64,000 nt of DNA from Brachyhypopomus gauderio (Eukaryota; Chordata; Actinopteri; Gymnotiformes; Hypopomidae), in contig NC_135213.1 in the NCBI RefSeq assembly GCF_052324685.1, positions 37,191,707 through 37,255,706 of the forward strand, written 5' to 3'. The notes under the pieces are model-generated. The model was not told where the DNA came from and searched no databases. It saw nothing but the letters and a program-made list of their open reading frames with translations. The translations under genes and the position numbers were made by a program. Each line of letters starts with the position of its first letter. The first letter of the stretch is position 1. This document shows, in pieces, positions 1-29,470 of this stretch.

Positions 1-335
1 AACTCTCCCCAAACAGCCTAGGAAGGAGAAGAGAAGGTGAAGAAACACCTCCCCAAGAGCCTCCACCCGCTCGGAGACGTTTACAGACAAGCCACAGGTC
101 AAACAGTCTTTTTTTCCCCCAGTCAAAGGGGCATCCAAATTTTGATTAGGGCAATTAATACTTAATATTTCTCTTATAATTAATGTTGTTTATTCTAATT
201 GGGTATTTTTACATTGTTTGTGCCTTATGAGGACTACTACTACTACTACTACCAAAAACAGTAAACATAAACACAGTGGATGAATACAAAGTGCTTCCTG
301 AAGACTAGTCAACTGGTGGTTTAAACATACTGGGG

Positions 336-441
336 TGGGTTTCCCGAAACGTTCGTAGCGCTAAGTACTTCGTAACCTCGTATGAAACGTATGAGGTTAA
401 GAAGTACTTAGCGCTAAGAACGTTTCGGGAAACTCACCCCT
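336..441. mobile_element. Palindromic foldback MITE
   Basis: Two arms of about 50 bp are near-perfect inverted complements: left arm begins GGGTGGGTTTCCCGAAACG, right arm ends CGTTTCGGGAAACTCACCCC, and both include the CGCTAAGTACTT core. The loop is only a few bases. This is a foldback repeat of a type common in fish introns; no coding capacity. Confidence 0.85.
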
Positions 442-683
442 GGCTGGTATAATAAAAAAAAAAAAAGAAGAAAAAAAACCATAATAACACTTTATATTAA
501 GTGTTTACTTACCAACGTGAAGTAATGCATTAGTTCACATGAACAACACGTGAAGTAACACATTAACAATAATTAACTAACGTTAAGTAAACATGAAAAT
601 GAAATGTGCCATATTTTGTCAATTGTGATTTTTATACCCCAATCGAAATTTTTCCTCTGCTTTTAACCCATCTGTGCAGTCAG

Positions 684-684
<1 letters not shown>

Positions 685-740
<56 letters not shown>
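685..740. repeat. (CA)n microsatellite
   Basis: 28 or so uninterrupted CA units within the nested element region of the left-edge msh3 intron. Confidence 0.97.
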
Positions 741-744
<4 letters not shown>

Positions 745-752
745 GATTACTA

Positions 753-932
753 GGGGGCTGTGGATCACACGTGCCCAGAGCGGTGGGTAGCCCTAGCCCG
801 GCGCCCGGGGAGCAGTTGGGGTTAGGTGCCTTGCTCAAGGGCACCTCAGTCATGGCCTGTCTGGGAATCGAACCCACAACCCTCCGGTCACAAGACCAGT
901 TCCCTAACCGCCAGGCCATGACTGCCCAAAAA
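753..932 (-). mobile_element. tRNA-derived SINE fragment
   Basis: On the minus strand the sequence begins GGGCAGTCATGGCCTGGCGG (A-box-like, TGGCCTGGCGGTTAGGGAA) followed by GGGTTCGATTCCC (B box), i.e. a tRNA-related RNA polymerase III head, followed by a SINE body. A related copy lies at 7827-8041 in the other orientation. Confidence 0.8.
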
Positions 933-1068
933 TATCAGGGGAGAGCGCAAACGCAGTCCCCCATTACCAGAAATTATGCAGTCGAGATTCCCGCATTTGG
1001 GGAATTCGCAAGGGTCAGCACAGCCTGAGTGCAATGGCTGAGCCTCACCTTGGGCGAACCAACTTCCT

Positions 1069-1154
1069 GATCATGGTCTCACCCCTGCCAGATCATGGTC
1101 TCACCCCTGCCAGATCATGGTCTCACCCCTGCCAGATCATGGTCTCACCCCTGT
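1069..1154. repeat. 22-bp tandem repeat, about 4 copies
   Basis: Unit GATCATGGTCTCACCCCTGCCA repeated nearly perfectly. Its right edge abuts an inverted-repeat element. Confidence 0.9.
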
Positions 1155-1368
1155 TTTGGCTCTTTGTTGCTCGCACCTTTTTTGGTGCGACCTTAAAGGA
1201 ATATATTACATTGTACTGATTTACCTACATAAAGTAATGGGTAACTTGGAAAAATCCAGAATCTATCAGCATAGGAACTGAAGTGTGTCCACACTGATTC
1301 TTTAGTCCCTTTTGCTCCAAACACTAAAGCTCTAAAAGGGTGCGAGCAACAAAGAGCCAAAACAGGAG
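1151..1368. mobile_element. Short inverted-repeat element (218 bp)
   Basis: The left end CCTGTTTTGGCTCTTTGTTG... through GCTCGCACC is inverted at the right end as GGTGCGAGCAACAAAGAGCC...AACAGG, about 33 bp at near identity. No ORF inside. A target duplication could not be recognised. Confidence 0.7.
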
Positions 1369-1610
1369 TCACAACTGTTACATGTTTATTTAATGTTAGT
1401 TAATTATTGTTAATGTGTTACGTCATGTGTTGTTCATGTTAACTAATGCATTAATTAACGTTAGTTAGTCAACAATGTAAAGTGTTACCAAAAACATTAT
1501 ATCCTGGCAGGCAACAAGCAGCAAAAAGCCCAGTGAAGCGTCAGAATTAAGGACCTTCTATTATTGGCATGCAGGACAAGCTGTTCCTAAAGGCTTCGTC
1601 CGGACGGTTT

Positions 1611-1925
1611 TCACGATGTACGCACCGATGGAAGTTCACGATGTACGCACCGATGGAAGTTCACGATGTACGCACCGATGGAAGTTCACAATGTACATAC
1701 CAAAGGAAGTTCACGATGTACATACCAAAGGAAGTTCACGATGTACATACCAAAGGAAGTTCACGATGTACGTACCAAAGGAAGTTCACGATGTACGTAC
1801 CAAAGGAAGTTCACGATGTACGTACCAAAGGAAGTTCACGATGTACGTACCAAAGGAAGTTCACGATGTACGTACCAAAGGAAGTTCATGATGTACGTAC
1901 CAAAGGAAGTTCACGATGTACGTAC

Positions 1926-1935
<10 letters not shown>
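1611..1935. repeat. 25-bp minisatellite, 13 copies, made of an msh3 exon/intron junction
   Basis: Plus-strand unit is TCACGATGTACGTACCAAAG plus GAAGT; 13 units start every 25 bp from 1611. The three leftmost units carry CGCACCGATG variants, the next three CATACCAAAG. On the minus strand each unit reads ACTTCCTTTG|GTACGTACAT..., which is the last 10 bases of msh3 exon 17 plus the 5' splice site; the last unit (1911-1935) overlaps the real junction at 1926/1925. Confidence 0.95.
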
Positions 1936-18698
<16,763 letters not shown>

Positions 18699-19919
18699 TT
18701 TACAGCACACAATAATAGTTTAAAAGTATCCGCACCGCTCGCTGCTTATGCAGTAGTAAACCATAACAGTCCACTAAGATAATTTTAAAAACATAATTTT
18801 AGCACGGAACTACAGTCGTGTTGGCGCGTATATGACGATTACACGTCCTCACGCGTGAAGACACCGGCGTGTTCAAGAGCGCGAACAACGCGTAGGGGAT
18901 GCGCAGTCGCATCGACGTTAATGCGTTGGCGATGCGCAGTCGCCTCAATGTTTACGTAAATCCAGTGGAAGAGATCCATATTCGTGTATATTAGGCCTAG
19001 ATCTAAGGATACAATTAACTTCTCAAATGGAATATAGTAGATACGTTTCCTTTCTGAGGTTTTAGGCATATAAAGGACTGGGTTATGTGTAAAGGACAGA
19101 CTAATCAGGTGACCTGAATAGGTAGGGATCATGTAAGTGCTTTATAGGGTGTACGTTGGAAGACAACATGGAACAACCCATGTGGTTGAATATGTTTTGT
19201 TCTAGAAGCACAAAGACTGAGATACGGTGCAGAGAAAGACAAATCAAATCATGTCACAATCATTCTCACACCCTTTATTCTTGTTTTGGGTTAGAGTAAG
19301 TGCAGAATATGTGGGGTGGATACTCTGGAGATCAGGTGAGAGATGTGGTGATGATCCTCGTGTACCAGGTGCTTTCAGATCTTAAGGAACAGGACAATTT
19401 TTGGCTTTCCAAGCAATCATCAGGGCTTTAAATCTGATGTGTGACCACAGGAAGGCAGAGGAGAGAATGCAGCAATTGTGTGATGTGTATGAACTAGGGA
19501 AACGGGAGTCGTGTAGGTGTGTTCTGGATCATCTGCAAAGATCTAGCGGCGTGTGCAGAAGCTAGCCAAGTCCTTCTTACACACATTCCCCTCCTACAGT
19601 AGCGCAGTTCTATGGTTAGGGTCAGTTCTAAGGTCAGGGTTATGACGAGACGAGAGGGTCCGAGATGGCGAGACACACAGTAAAGTGGCTTCTCTGGAAA
19701 GAAAAGGCTACACCCTCCTTTTTAACGACCTAATCAGGAGTATACTATAAACCAGTTACTATTTCAGTGTGTCATAGTAGCAAAAGATGTTACTGATTTC
19801 ATATTAAAGTAAGGGGGAAATTCAACATGAATGAATATTTCTGAATGAAAATTCACAACATTGCAAATGAGCAAAACTGTAGGCATCTTTTAAAAACACG
19901 ACATCATACATTTCAAACT
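18699..19919. promoter_or_regulatory. Intergenic region with probable msh3 promoter
   Basis: Bases 18800-18960 are relatively CpG-rich, with a repeated GATGCGCAGTCGC motif at about 18899 and 18931 directly upstream of msh3 exon 1, consistent with a TATA-less housekeeping promoter. The remainder to 19.9 kb shows no exon. In mammals DHFR is divergently transcribed from this promoter; no dhfr coding sequence is visible here. Confidence 0.4.
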
Positions 19920-22703
19920 TTTTTTATTTTCAATAATACAAAAACAAGGCTTCCCACTTCTAGACAGGTGAAGAGTGAACACACTGATGGGAAAAAAATT
20001 AATTCACATCATGTGAGACCGTGAGTGTTAACAGAGAACAGAAATCCTCCCTGTGTGTGTGAAATTCCACATCAGTATCTGTGACGTGATCACTGGATAG
20101 AACATACACTCCCTCACTGGGAACCAGTTTTTCAGTAAACTACTTTCAACATGGTAAAACTTCGAAACCCAAAGTGACACTGCTTTAGTCAACAACAGCA
20201 TTTGAAATAAATAAGAATAAATGATAAATGCTTGATCATGCCAGAAGCACCACTAATGCTGGACAGAAGTGTCACATTCCCTTATCAGACTCCATAAGAT
20301 CAAAATACATGATCTATTTTTTTGTGATGATTGCTGAAAACTCTTCTGGCAACACGAGAGAGGAGTATTGCATAACCCTAGTACTGATGAGTCTACAAAA
20401 ACGACTTGCATCTCCGAACTTGGAGTAAACAGACAGACACACCTATATTGCTTATACTCTGCAGCAGCGGTTTTTAAACACCGAGTGCTGTGTGTAAAAC
20501 ACCACAGCTCAAATAATCCCAAAGCCACGTTTAAACTGAAGGAGGGAGATGTGTGATTTGACCATGTGGAGTGATCTGAACTGCATTAGCGTGGCCCTAG
20601 CTTAATAACAGTAGTTTCTCTTAAATGTGTAGTGTGAATGAGAGGTGTTCTGCTGATAGCCTCACAGACTGTATTTGGCTTAGGAATAAGTTAATTAAGA
20701 GAATTACTTGTTAATTAATTACTGTTATCTTGCTAAGCTTATGTCTCCAACATTATGCACATTAAATATAGTTCAGACTATTGCAACAGTAGAATTTTGC
20801 TCTGTGGTGCATCTAGAAACCCCTGAGCATACACATCAAAACCACTGTAAATACTTAAAAGATGCTGACGAGGGAAACAGGACACAAAAGGTCAACATAC
20901 ATATGACTGCCAAAATAAAAGTCTGATCACTTTGGTATAAGGATTCCAAGGTAACAGGTCTGATAATGAGGAAACGTCCAGGTCAAAGACAACTATTTCC
21001 ATTTTAGATCAAACTTTCCACCCGAGTCCCATGAACACTCACCTAGTAGACAAGTGCATTTCACTCATTACACAACTTTGTCAGAAGGGAAGTCAAAAAT
21101 GAACCCATCACACAACACTTAGGTACATACTTTGCAAAGTGCCTATTAATACCGAACATGTCAATTTGGACAGAGTTAAAGCCAGTCTGGCCCAGAGGAT
21201 TCGTTGTAGATTGTGATGGAGTTTTTGTGTGCATGTGCGCACATGTATCATCTACTGTAATAACAGACACACGTGCCCTGAATCAAACCAAAATGAGATG
21301 TGACAAGGCATTCAAAGCACAACATATGTTTGTCATTCTTGACAGACTTTATAAAGTGTGCCAAGAAATACTGGTATATAGATATACCAATTTATAAACC
21401 CAGATATTTGTATTTGGAGTGGATCAAAAAGCGATGCTGTGTTTGTGGTTGGTACGTGGCGTGACCCAGGAACCCCAGGAACACAGTCAGGGTCAACAAT
21501 CAGGCTTTCTGTAGCCAGCCAACACCCTCCCGTTCACGTACATATACATACATGAAGACCCATACATGTAGACCCATAGCAAAATGGAATCAAATCCATG
21601 TTTTAAAAGGGGATGGGCACATCAAGAGGGCCCTGGTGTGAATTTCCGGGTAAGAACATCCTGTGGAAAAACAGGGATGTGCATATTCAAAACACAAGTC
21701 ACTCTCTTCTAAATAATCAAACGACTGAGCCACTGCTATAAGAGACTGACTGCGTTTTCTCTGTTCAGTTTCATAAAGACATTAACCTACATCCATCGCC
21801 CAAATCATGACAACCGAGAACAGGAGAAACCATCCTCAAAAAAAAAAAACCCAAACGTAAAACCACCAGCACTAAGCCATAAGCCATACATGTCAACTTC
21901 ACAAATGCCTACGACATATGGAAAAGGAACTGAAAATATACATTGTATTCTATGTCATGGCACAAGACCACATAGGGATTGTACAGTGTTTATGAAGTGT
22001 TCAGACAATGTAACTGGTTAGGGTCTTCAAAAGAAACATGACAAAGCCATTTATGCCTGCTTTTCAGAAGCTGGTTCATGTGTTACAGCAGAAAGAACAA
22101 GAGACCATAGTTTCAGACTGATCTCTCAACCAGCGTAAAGCTGAGAAAGTTATTCATCTCTTAAGCTACTTAGTAACATTCACTTTGATGAGATGGTACT
22201 ACTGAAAATGTCTAATAACTTCTTAGATTGTTGCTTAAACATCACGAAATATACAAAACTATTTTTTTTTTAAGTGTAAACATTTTTTAATCTGGATGCC
22301 CGATGTTAATTACATAAGGAGAAAGTATATAAATAAAATATGAACTATAATATAATTAGATTATTAAAAACAGGTTTTTATTAAAAAATAAAATAATAAT
22401 GAAGCTAGCATTCATCAGTTGTTATTAAGTTACTGTTTACATTTGCTTTTTTACAAGTGTCCTGTTGAATTATAAATATCTATAGATATGCAGAAATATT
22501 TTTCCTGTCCTGTTTTAATGTTACATTCACTTCCTGTGTTTCTTTAACAACATAGACCATACCAAACACAGACACAAACGGAGACAGAGACAAACACAGA
22601 GAGACAAACAGACACAGAGACAGAGAGACACACTTCCCTTCTAACCGAATAACCTTTGTCAGCTTTGCAGTGGCTCTAGCAGGGATGAGGTGTGAGGTGT
22701 TCT
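19920..22703 (-). other. Probable long 3'UTR of ubac1
   Basis: Downstream of the ubac1 stop there are about 2.8 kb with no convincing exon on either strand. The minus strand carries an AATAAA-type signal near 19922-19930 (TTTTTTATTTT on plus), which would be a fitting end of the transcript. This is inference from signal position and absence of other genes; shorter transcripts are possible. The stretch is AT-rich with only short simple repeats (GACAGAGA-like at about 22565-22630). Confidence 0.4.
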
Positions 22704-25700
22704 CTACGTGCGATTGAGTGTCTGGAAGATTCTGGAGATTTGGAGCATCACTGGTCCGGTCTCGGGATCATTCATCCACTGGGTGCTGTTCAGAGGATTC
22801 TCAAGCATGTCCTCAAACGCTGCAGGCCCAATGCAAACACATGACAGAGGCAATAAACGTCACATGACACGGGCATTCAACTAAAGCCACAAACGAATAT
22901 TCATACCCCACTAAAACCTAGTGACAACAGCTATTAAAGTCTTGAGTTCACACCACATGGTGGATTAAAGTGAGAGAGACTTGTTATTTCACTTTAGGCT
23001 TTCTCACTATAATCACAACACATGCATAAAAGTGGCACAGTCCTCCCACATTTAAGAGCACAAAAAATCAGGAATAAAAGCCGATACCACTCTGATCGTG
23101 TGGATGTAAGTGGAAACATCAGGGCACAGACTCACCCAGGAGTGTTTTAGGGTTCGTAAGTCCCAGCTGTACCACAGGGTTCTCCAGTATGGCCTGAAAG
23201 AGGGGACTGTTGGTATCGATACCCTTATCTAGATCTTCAGGAGACGGCTTTCTGTCTCCCAACAACCACTCACACTGCATAAAAACAGACCCACAAATAA
23301 AACCATGCTCCGTTTGTTTTTCTTATTATTTAAGCAGATGTTTAGTCTGGAATATCTAGAATATAGAATATAGAATGATCTTGTTTTTAGAGACGTGAGG
23401 GCAGAAGTTTTATTCTTATTACCGATACAAACTAAAACTAATCCTGGACTTGAACAGGACTTACAGCAGCATCCTGTTGATTGTTATTGACGCGTAACGC
23501 ATCGATCACTTCCTTCTCATCAAAGCCCATCTCCATGAGCGCGATCACGGCCTGCACACAACCACAGGCAACGCCCAAGTATACGTCGAGAAATAAAAAC
23601 TGATATTAAGAATAAGAAATACAATAATACGTGCAATGTTTAGCCTTCCTTTTACATCCCAAAGTAAAAACAGTTCACTTGTAATTGTGGGTAATAAAAT
23701 GCTTTGTTCTATAGTTGTGTTTTTCGTTTGCACAGAGCACAACCACAGGGGAAATTAAGATTCTCCAGCTGTGACAAAGCCTTTCATGGCGCACGTGGGA
23801 AACACGCATGACTCTGACCCGCGAGTCCGGCCTGAACTCCCTTTTCCTGCGGATCCTTTTGAAGATCTCCGTCAGTTCGTCCTGCCTGGTCTCCTCCGTG
23901 CCGGCCTGGGGCGGAGCGCGTGCCAGAGCCCCCAGGGCAGACGAGCCGGCTGCTGCAGACGCACCGGCCGCAGCGCCTCCTCCCTGAGCGTCCTGGCCTG
24001 ACGGGGGCACGTCGACTGCGGGGTCATCCACGTGCTCAATCAGCCACTCCATAGCCTGCGTCACGGACATACTGCGAGGGGAGCAGCTCCGATTAGTGCG
24101 TTCAACAGCAGGGGCTCTGCTGATGACAGCGGTCCAATGGAGTTAGTTCATATCATGTAAGGCTAGTGTAAGGCAAGCCGGAACACCTCTGGAGCTGCTA
24201 CGAGTTATCTGCTTTTCAGCCAAAACGATTAAGGGGTTAACGCCATCATTTTGTTCCAATTTGTGCACACACTGACTAGCAACAAAGGCTGCCTGTGGGC
24301 CAGCACACACAGGTGGTCAGACTCCCGGGAAGGTGCGAGCGTTCTCACTGGTTTAAACGCAGCGCCTTGGTCGCACGGCTCTCTGGGAAGCCCATCTCAG
24401 TGAGCTGCTGCAGGGCGGTCTCATCCACCCGCTCCTCCTCGTCCTCGTCCAGCATAGCTTCAACAACGAGAGAGTGGGACAGAGAGAGGGAGGAGGCCTT
24501 AATACTTTATAAAGGAGGCGGGGGCAGCGAAAGCATTCTACCTGCAGCATGTTTGATGAGCGTGCCGACCTGGGACATACCATTGGCCTTTTTGAAGAGC
24601 TCGACGGCATCTGGATTCAAGGCGAGGAGTTTCTGTGCTACCTCAATCAGCGATACCAGTATTTTCCTCAGTTCTGTTTGGAACTAGTTCAAACAGAAAG
24701 AGAAATATTAATTCAAAACACAAAACGATGTCTTGCACTACAGTGGAATAAACTGCGATTTTCGTAATCATCTTTCTTCACGCCGTTCAGTGCATACGAG
24801 ACGCCGTTGCACCGTCTCGTCCAGTCGGTGTGTGGTGCGCGTCATTCCGGCGGTCAACACTCACGTCTCTGATGTTGTGTTGAGTCACGGTGCGGTCAGA
24901 GTGTTGAGTGGAGAGGTTTGCTGTGGCTTTCAAGATGGCGTCCTTATCAGGAGCCTTACTCTCCTGCTTCTGTTGAACGTCAAGGGCGATTAAACCAATC
25001 GGGCTCAATCAACCTAGCATGTTGAACAACATTCGCTACGTGCAGGTTACCCAGAATGCATGAGAAATGTCAGGCAATCGCGAGGAGTTACGGTACCTTC
25101 TCTTCTGCAGATATGTCGGTCACTTTGGGACGTGTTGGGGGTGGCCTCTTCTTTATCAACAGCAAGCAATCTTTAAAAAAATGAAAAATTCAAATTTTAT
25201 CACTTCTAAAGCTTTGTGGAGAAAAAGTCAGTGAAACGGCTAATGTATCTAAAGAGAAAACATGATGAGTCTATTCCATACCTTTATCTTTAAGGTTTTC
25301 TTCTGCAACAGTCCTGGCCTCATTGAGAACCCTCTCTGTAGCTGCATGGATTAGTTTGTGGTGCGTTAAGGTCTTTGGGTCTTCTAGACTCCCATGTACA
25401 CACTGCCAGTGAAAGGCAAATTTTGAATAAAATTTTAGAATGGTATAAAAAATACAATATTACATTTCTGCACCATTTTGGCCAAGACAGTAAACAGTGA
25501 ACAGCAATCTACTAAATTTTATGAACGACTCAAAGTCGAAATCTCAATTTAATTTCTTGACTTTTATGTTTTGTTTAGTACTCCTGAAACGAGTACATAA
25601 ATCTAATATTTCCCTTCACGTTTATTCCTTCAAGCTGTTTCTGGAGAGCCCAACACATTAGTAGACTGAAAATTGGACATCAGTGCCATTTTTTCCAAGT

Positions 25701-26005
25701 CCCATAAATGCAGTTTGAAGCCTGTTGCTACCCAGTGAGCTGCAGCAGGTGAACGAGGCTCTTCATTATAAATAGCTCCGTGTGCTCGTCTACTCTCTAA
25801 AAATACTCGGACACGGCGGGCCTGCTGCAGGCGGCCACGGAGCGCCCGGTGCGCCCGGTCAACCTACGTGCTTCAAGCATTTCTCCTTCAGCTTCTCCAC
25901 GGTGGTGTCGTCCGTTACCTCCTCCAGCCACTCGGCGCCCTCCATGGTGCAGACGTGCACCTTCAACACCTTCCCCGCAAAGATCTTCTCCTCCTGCACG
26001 AACAT
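22704..26005 (-). CDS. ubac1: Ubiquitin-associated domain-containing protein 1 (KPC2), complete
   Basis: Non-catalytic subunit of the KPC ubiquitin ligase (with RNF123), which binds polyubiquitin and proteasome (family knowledge). Exons: 25868-26005, 25282-25402, 25097-25170, 24865-24969, 24581-24683, 24349-24457, 23819-24071, 23465-23551, 23136-23274, 22704-22819. Together they give 414 residues against about 405 in human, with every phase compatible. Start is [19 protein letters not shown] in a GC-rich island. The N-terminus is ubiquitin-like; UBA domain 1 contains [23 protein letters not shown] domain 2 contains [20 protein letters not shown], and the STI1-like end is [19 protein letters not shown], finishing FQTLNRT. 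Between the UBA domains is an Ala/Gly/Pro-rich linker somewhat longer than in mammals. Divergent from entr1 (1.27 kb between starts). Confidence 0.96.
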
Positions 26006-26350
26006 GGTGCTGGTGCTGGCGCGCGCGGACGGGCGAGACGCTCGCGGGGAGACGAGTGCGCGAGCGCCGCTTCACGCGCAGGGCCGGCCGCGCGAGCTCG
26101 CCTGTTTGACGGGGGCGGGCGGAGACGAGTTGTTGTTGTTGTTGTTGTCTTTGTTCTTGTTATTCGATCATTTTTGTTTGTTTCAGAGCTGTCGGGTCGT
26201 GTCGTGGCGGCGCGTTCAGTGCTGGACGGAGCCCGGCCGCCTCGTGTAACACGGAGACCCGCTTTGTTGACACCTGTGATGCAGGCGGCAACCACACACG
26301 GAAAAACAGAGCGACTGCGCATGCGCTTGCGTGCCTGGGATAGGGCTTTG
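25790..26350. promoter_or_regulatory. GC-rich island at the ubac1 start
   Basis: The region surrounding ubac1 exon 1 is markedly richer in G+C and CpG than its flanks (for example GCGCGCGGACGGGCGAGACG near 26021). It includes a GTT repeat at about 26130-26150. It looks like the ubac1 promoter. ORFs on both strands here are by-products of the composition. Confidence 0.6.
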
Positions 26351-26391
26351 TGATTGGCGGATTAGGAACATGCAGAAACCTCATAGATCTT

Positions 26392-26437
<46 letters not shown>

Positions 26438-26438
26438 G
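26392..26438. repeat. (AAT)n microsatellite
   Basis: About 15 copies of a TAA/AAT trinucleotide lie in the ubac1-entr1 intergenic region. Confidence 0.95.
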
Positions 26439-27278
26439 TGATTATGATTGTAATATCTCCTTTAAAATCAAGGACTATTTCAATTTCAGATTCTCAAATT
26501 TATTTCTCTCAACCTCCCAAATCTGTAACTCAGTTGCACACCTGCTTGATTTAAAGCCCCGTATCAAAATTCATAGTCCAAACGCGTCCAGGTTCAGTAT
26601 GTTTTAACATTGATTTACTATTCTTCTATCAATTTTTTCTCAAAAATGTTTACACAAAATTAACCCCACACTAATCTGTATAGTAATCTGCCTCCTGGTA
26701 CATGTCTAATGGCACCTACTCTGAAAAAAACAGTTAGCAACACCTGTTCAAAGTAATAGATTAATAGAACAGTATAGATTGTTACGATCTCACTATCAGC
26801 TTCACAGTAAAAGATGATCAACATGTTTTGGTCCCTTTACAATGTCTATTCAAGAGTTCAGAGGTGCTGTAGTGACTTTCCCCGTGTGATTTAGAATCAT
26901 CTCACGACAGTAAGATGGAAGATACCAAGTAGATGGAAAAGTGGGCGCTTGCCTTTGTGATAAATGTCTTTAGTGTCTCTCTTTTCTGACCTCCAGGGGG
27001 CGGTATGTACCCACGCACCCTAACAAGTTTCACTGTTAAAACACAAAAGAAGACCAGGCTACTTAAAAAAAGAAACATTAAAAGATCAGGCAAAGTTTCG
27101 GTCAAATATTATAAAATATTTCAGACATTATTTTTTTTATAAATGGTCGCAGTAGGTGTATCTACGTAAGGGTAAAACTGACAGAGGCCTGTTTTTCACG
27201 GGTTTATTTCGCTTGACAAACTAAGTTTGAGCACTAAAGTCGTGGCTAGCTAACGGCTACAACACTAGCTGGTTAGTT

Positions 27279-29470
27279 ATGGCGCTAGTAAACTCTGGTG
27301 TAAGTCCAGCAGCAGAAATGTGAATGTAAATGTGTTAAATGTAAATGTGTTAAATGTACTAGTAAGATCGCACCTAGTATTGGACTCTGTAACGGCTTTC
27401 CAAACAAAAAAAAATGTCAAAACACAAAACAACCAAGAAAAAGCTCATTATTGAAGATGGTGGGCGTTTCTTCCCTCTTTTCATTCTTTTCAAAACATGA
27501 ACTTTTTCTTATTGATTTTATGAGTCTCAATAGGGCTCTAGAATAACTTCTTACCTTTTTTAGATGAACGAAATGATGGTGAAGATGGATTAAACCCATT
27601 CTCTTTCAAAGAATTCATCAGGAGCAAAACTCAAGTTTCAAGCACTGCTGATATTCTTCAGGTGAGACACTGTCCTGTTGAAGCCTGTACTGTCTGCTTG
27701 TTTTGCACACAGGTGTCCTTCAACAATTTACATTGTTTTCCTTCACAAAATGTTTTAATTGATAAAAAATGCATGGTCATATTGATTCATACATTATGAA
27801 TAATGAATTTGTTTTTCCCGAGGGACGTCTCCGGTGTTGTAATATCTATTTGTATGCCTGCAGAAAACTTCCAGTGGTGCCTCTCAAGTGGAGGATAAAT
27901 ATAATTACCCCAGAGGCTTTGATCGTAGCCATAAAGGACACTTCTTCACAGATCCTTCCGTGCTTGGCCAGACCTCTGACAATGAACCTGACTGTGAATG
28001 GACTGAAATCTACCAGCCTTCAGCCGTTGAAGAGGCTCATGACTTGGGACTGTGCGGGAGTTTGGAAGGAAAACCCTTCTTACTGCCTCATTCCTTACTG
28101 TACAACGAAGAGAGGGATGAGACAGCAGACGAGTGGGAAGAGACTCACTTTCCTAGAAAAAGCACCGGCAGCTATGAAGGAGACGAGGAGACATCAGTCA
28201 TTGACATTTCATTTCACGCTAAGAAGAGCAGTGCTGAGAATGGCATCAGGGACCAGCAAAAGGTGACAAGTTAGTTTTATAATTTCCTTACAACTTTGGT
28301 ATATTTTTGATGCATGTTTTGATAAAGTTTATATGTTTTTCTTTTTCTAGCTAAGAGAAGAAAATGCTCAGCTGAGAAGTCATATCAAAGAACTTTTAAA
28401 GAAGTCCGAGGCAGACTCCAGAATGTAAGACATACAAGATCAAAGACACTTATTTATAAGTATGGATATAATCAGCATTGACATAATTGCATGGGCATTG
28501 GTTTGGAGTGATCTTTGTATGTCTGATCAGATTACCTGTCTGTGTAATGTAGGATCAGACAACTCGCAGATGAACTGCACAACCGAAAGATACAAGAGGA
28601 GAAGGAAGCTAAAGCCCTGGAGACGATGGTGCAGTCTGTGGAACAAAACCTTCAGTTAATGACGGTATGCAGCTATCAGACGTCTTTATGTTGACGCTAC
28701 CTGGCTTTTCCCAGACCCACAGTTTAACCTTGATGTCTGGCATTAAACAGTGTTGACATATTTTATACACGTGAAATTCAAATGAATCATTTATTTCTAA
28801 TACAGAAACGGGCAGTTAAAGCTGAAAACAGTTTATCTAAATTACGACAAGAGATCCAGCAACTCCAGGTTAGATTTTTTGGTGATGTTTTAAATTGTTG
28901 TGTGCTACTCTACATTATTGTGAGCCTATTACATTACCTGATTTTCATTTTGAAACATTATTTATTATTATTAATATTATTAATATTATAATGAATAACT
29001 TCTTTTCCCAGAGCGAGCTAGAGAACTACAAATGTGAAAATGATCAACTTCGTGCAGGAGAGACTGCAGCTTTAACTACAATGAGACACAATGCACAAGT
29101 GGCATCAGAATACCTTAACAAAACAGCCAAAGATGCTGAGACTTCCATCAGGTATGTTAAAAAAACAAAAACACCTGATTAAAATGTTTCAAGTCTTCAG
29201 AAAATGTACAGTACATAGTAAAATTGTACTTACTATATTAGATTTGTTAAAAATCCACTAGAATCTGATATCTATGTGAAGTGTAAACATATGTAATACC
29301 CGGTATCAGATAAAACCACATTACATTTGATACACTCAGTGATTTACCTATGCATTTAACTATTAGCTGTGTGTTTTGTCAACAGGCAGTTGCTGACAGG
29401 AAGAGAGACGCTCTGTCTTGTGTCACAGTTACTTAGTTCCATTGACAAGATTTCTGAGATTCAAAAATGA
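27279..29470 (+). CDS. entr1: Endosome-associated-trafficking regulator 1 (Sdccag3)
   Basis: Coiled-coil protein of endosomes and the centrosome/cilium, involved in receptor sorting and cytokinesis (family knowledge). Exons: 27279-27297 (tentative), 27564-27661, 27864-28262, 28351-28424, 28553-28664, 28806-28868, 29012-29151, 29386-29470; about 329 residues, shorter than the roughly 435 of human. Conserved landmarks are NPFSFKEFI near the N-terminus, QSVEQNLQLMTKRAVKAEN, and the C-terminal heptad-rich coil ending SSIDKISEIQK. The first coding exon (MALVNS plus a split codon, donor GTGTAAG at 27298) is chosen because exon 2 has no usable in-frame ATG; it is the least certain part. The variable central acidic region is one 133-codon exon. 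The gene sits directly upstream of snapc4 in the same orientation. Confidence 0.9.

Larger units (their letters stand above)
485..1495. mobile_element. Long-inverted-repeat DNA element (MITE), host of nested insertions
   Basis: Bases about 485-597 and 1383-1495 are inverted copies of each other: both contain TAACACATTAACAATAATTA, ATGAACAACAC and an outer AACACTTTA. The pattern of repeated TTAACTAACATTA-like blocks ending in a CACTTTA terminus matches a widespread family of non-autonomous fish elements. Inside lie a CA repeat, a SINE, a 22-bp tandem repeat and a second inverted-repeat element. Confidence 0.75.

Noticed and set aside
18699-20000. Head-to-head dhfr gene expected from mammalian msh3 organisation
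   Set aside because: No dihydrofolate reductase coding segment could be found on the plus strand upstream of msh3.
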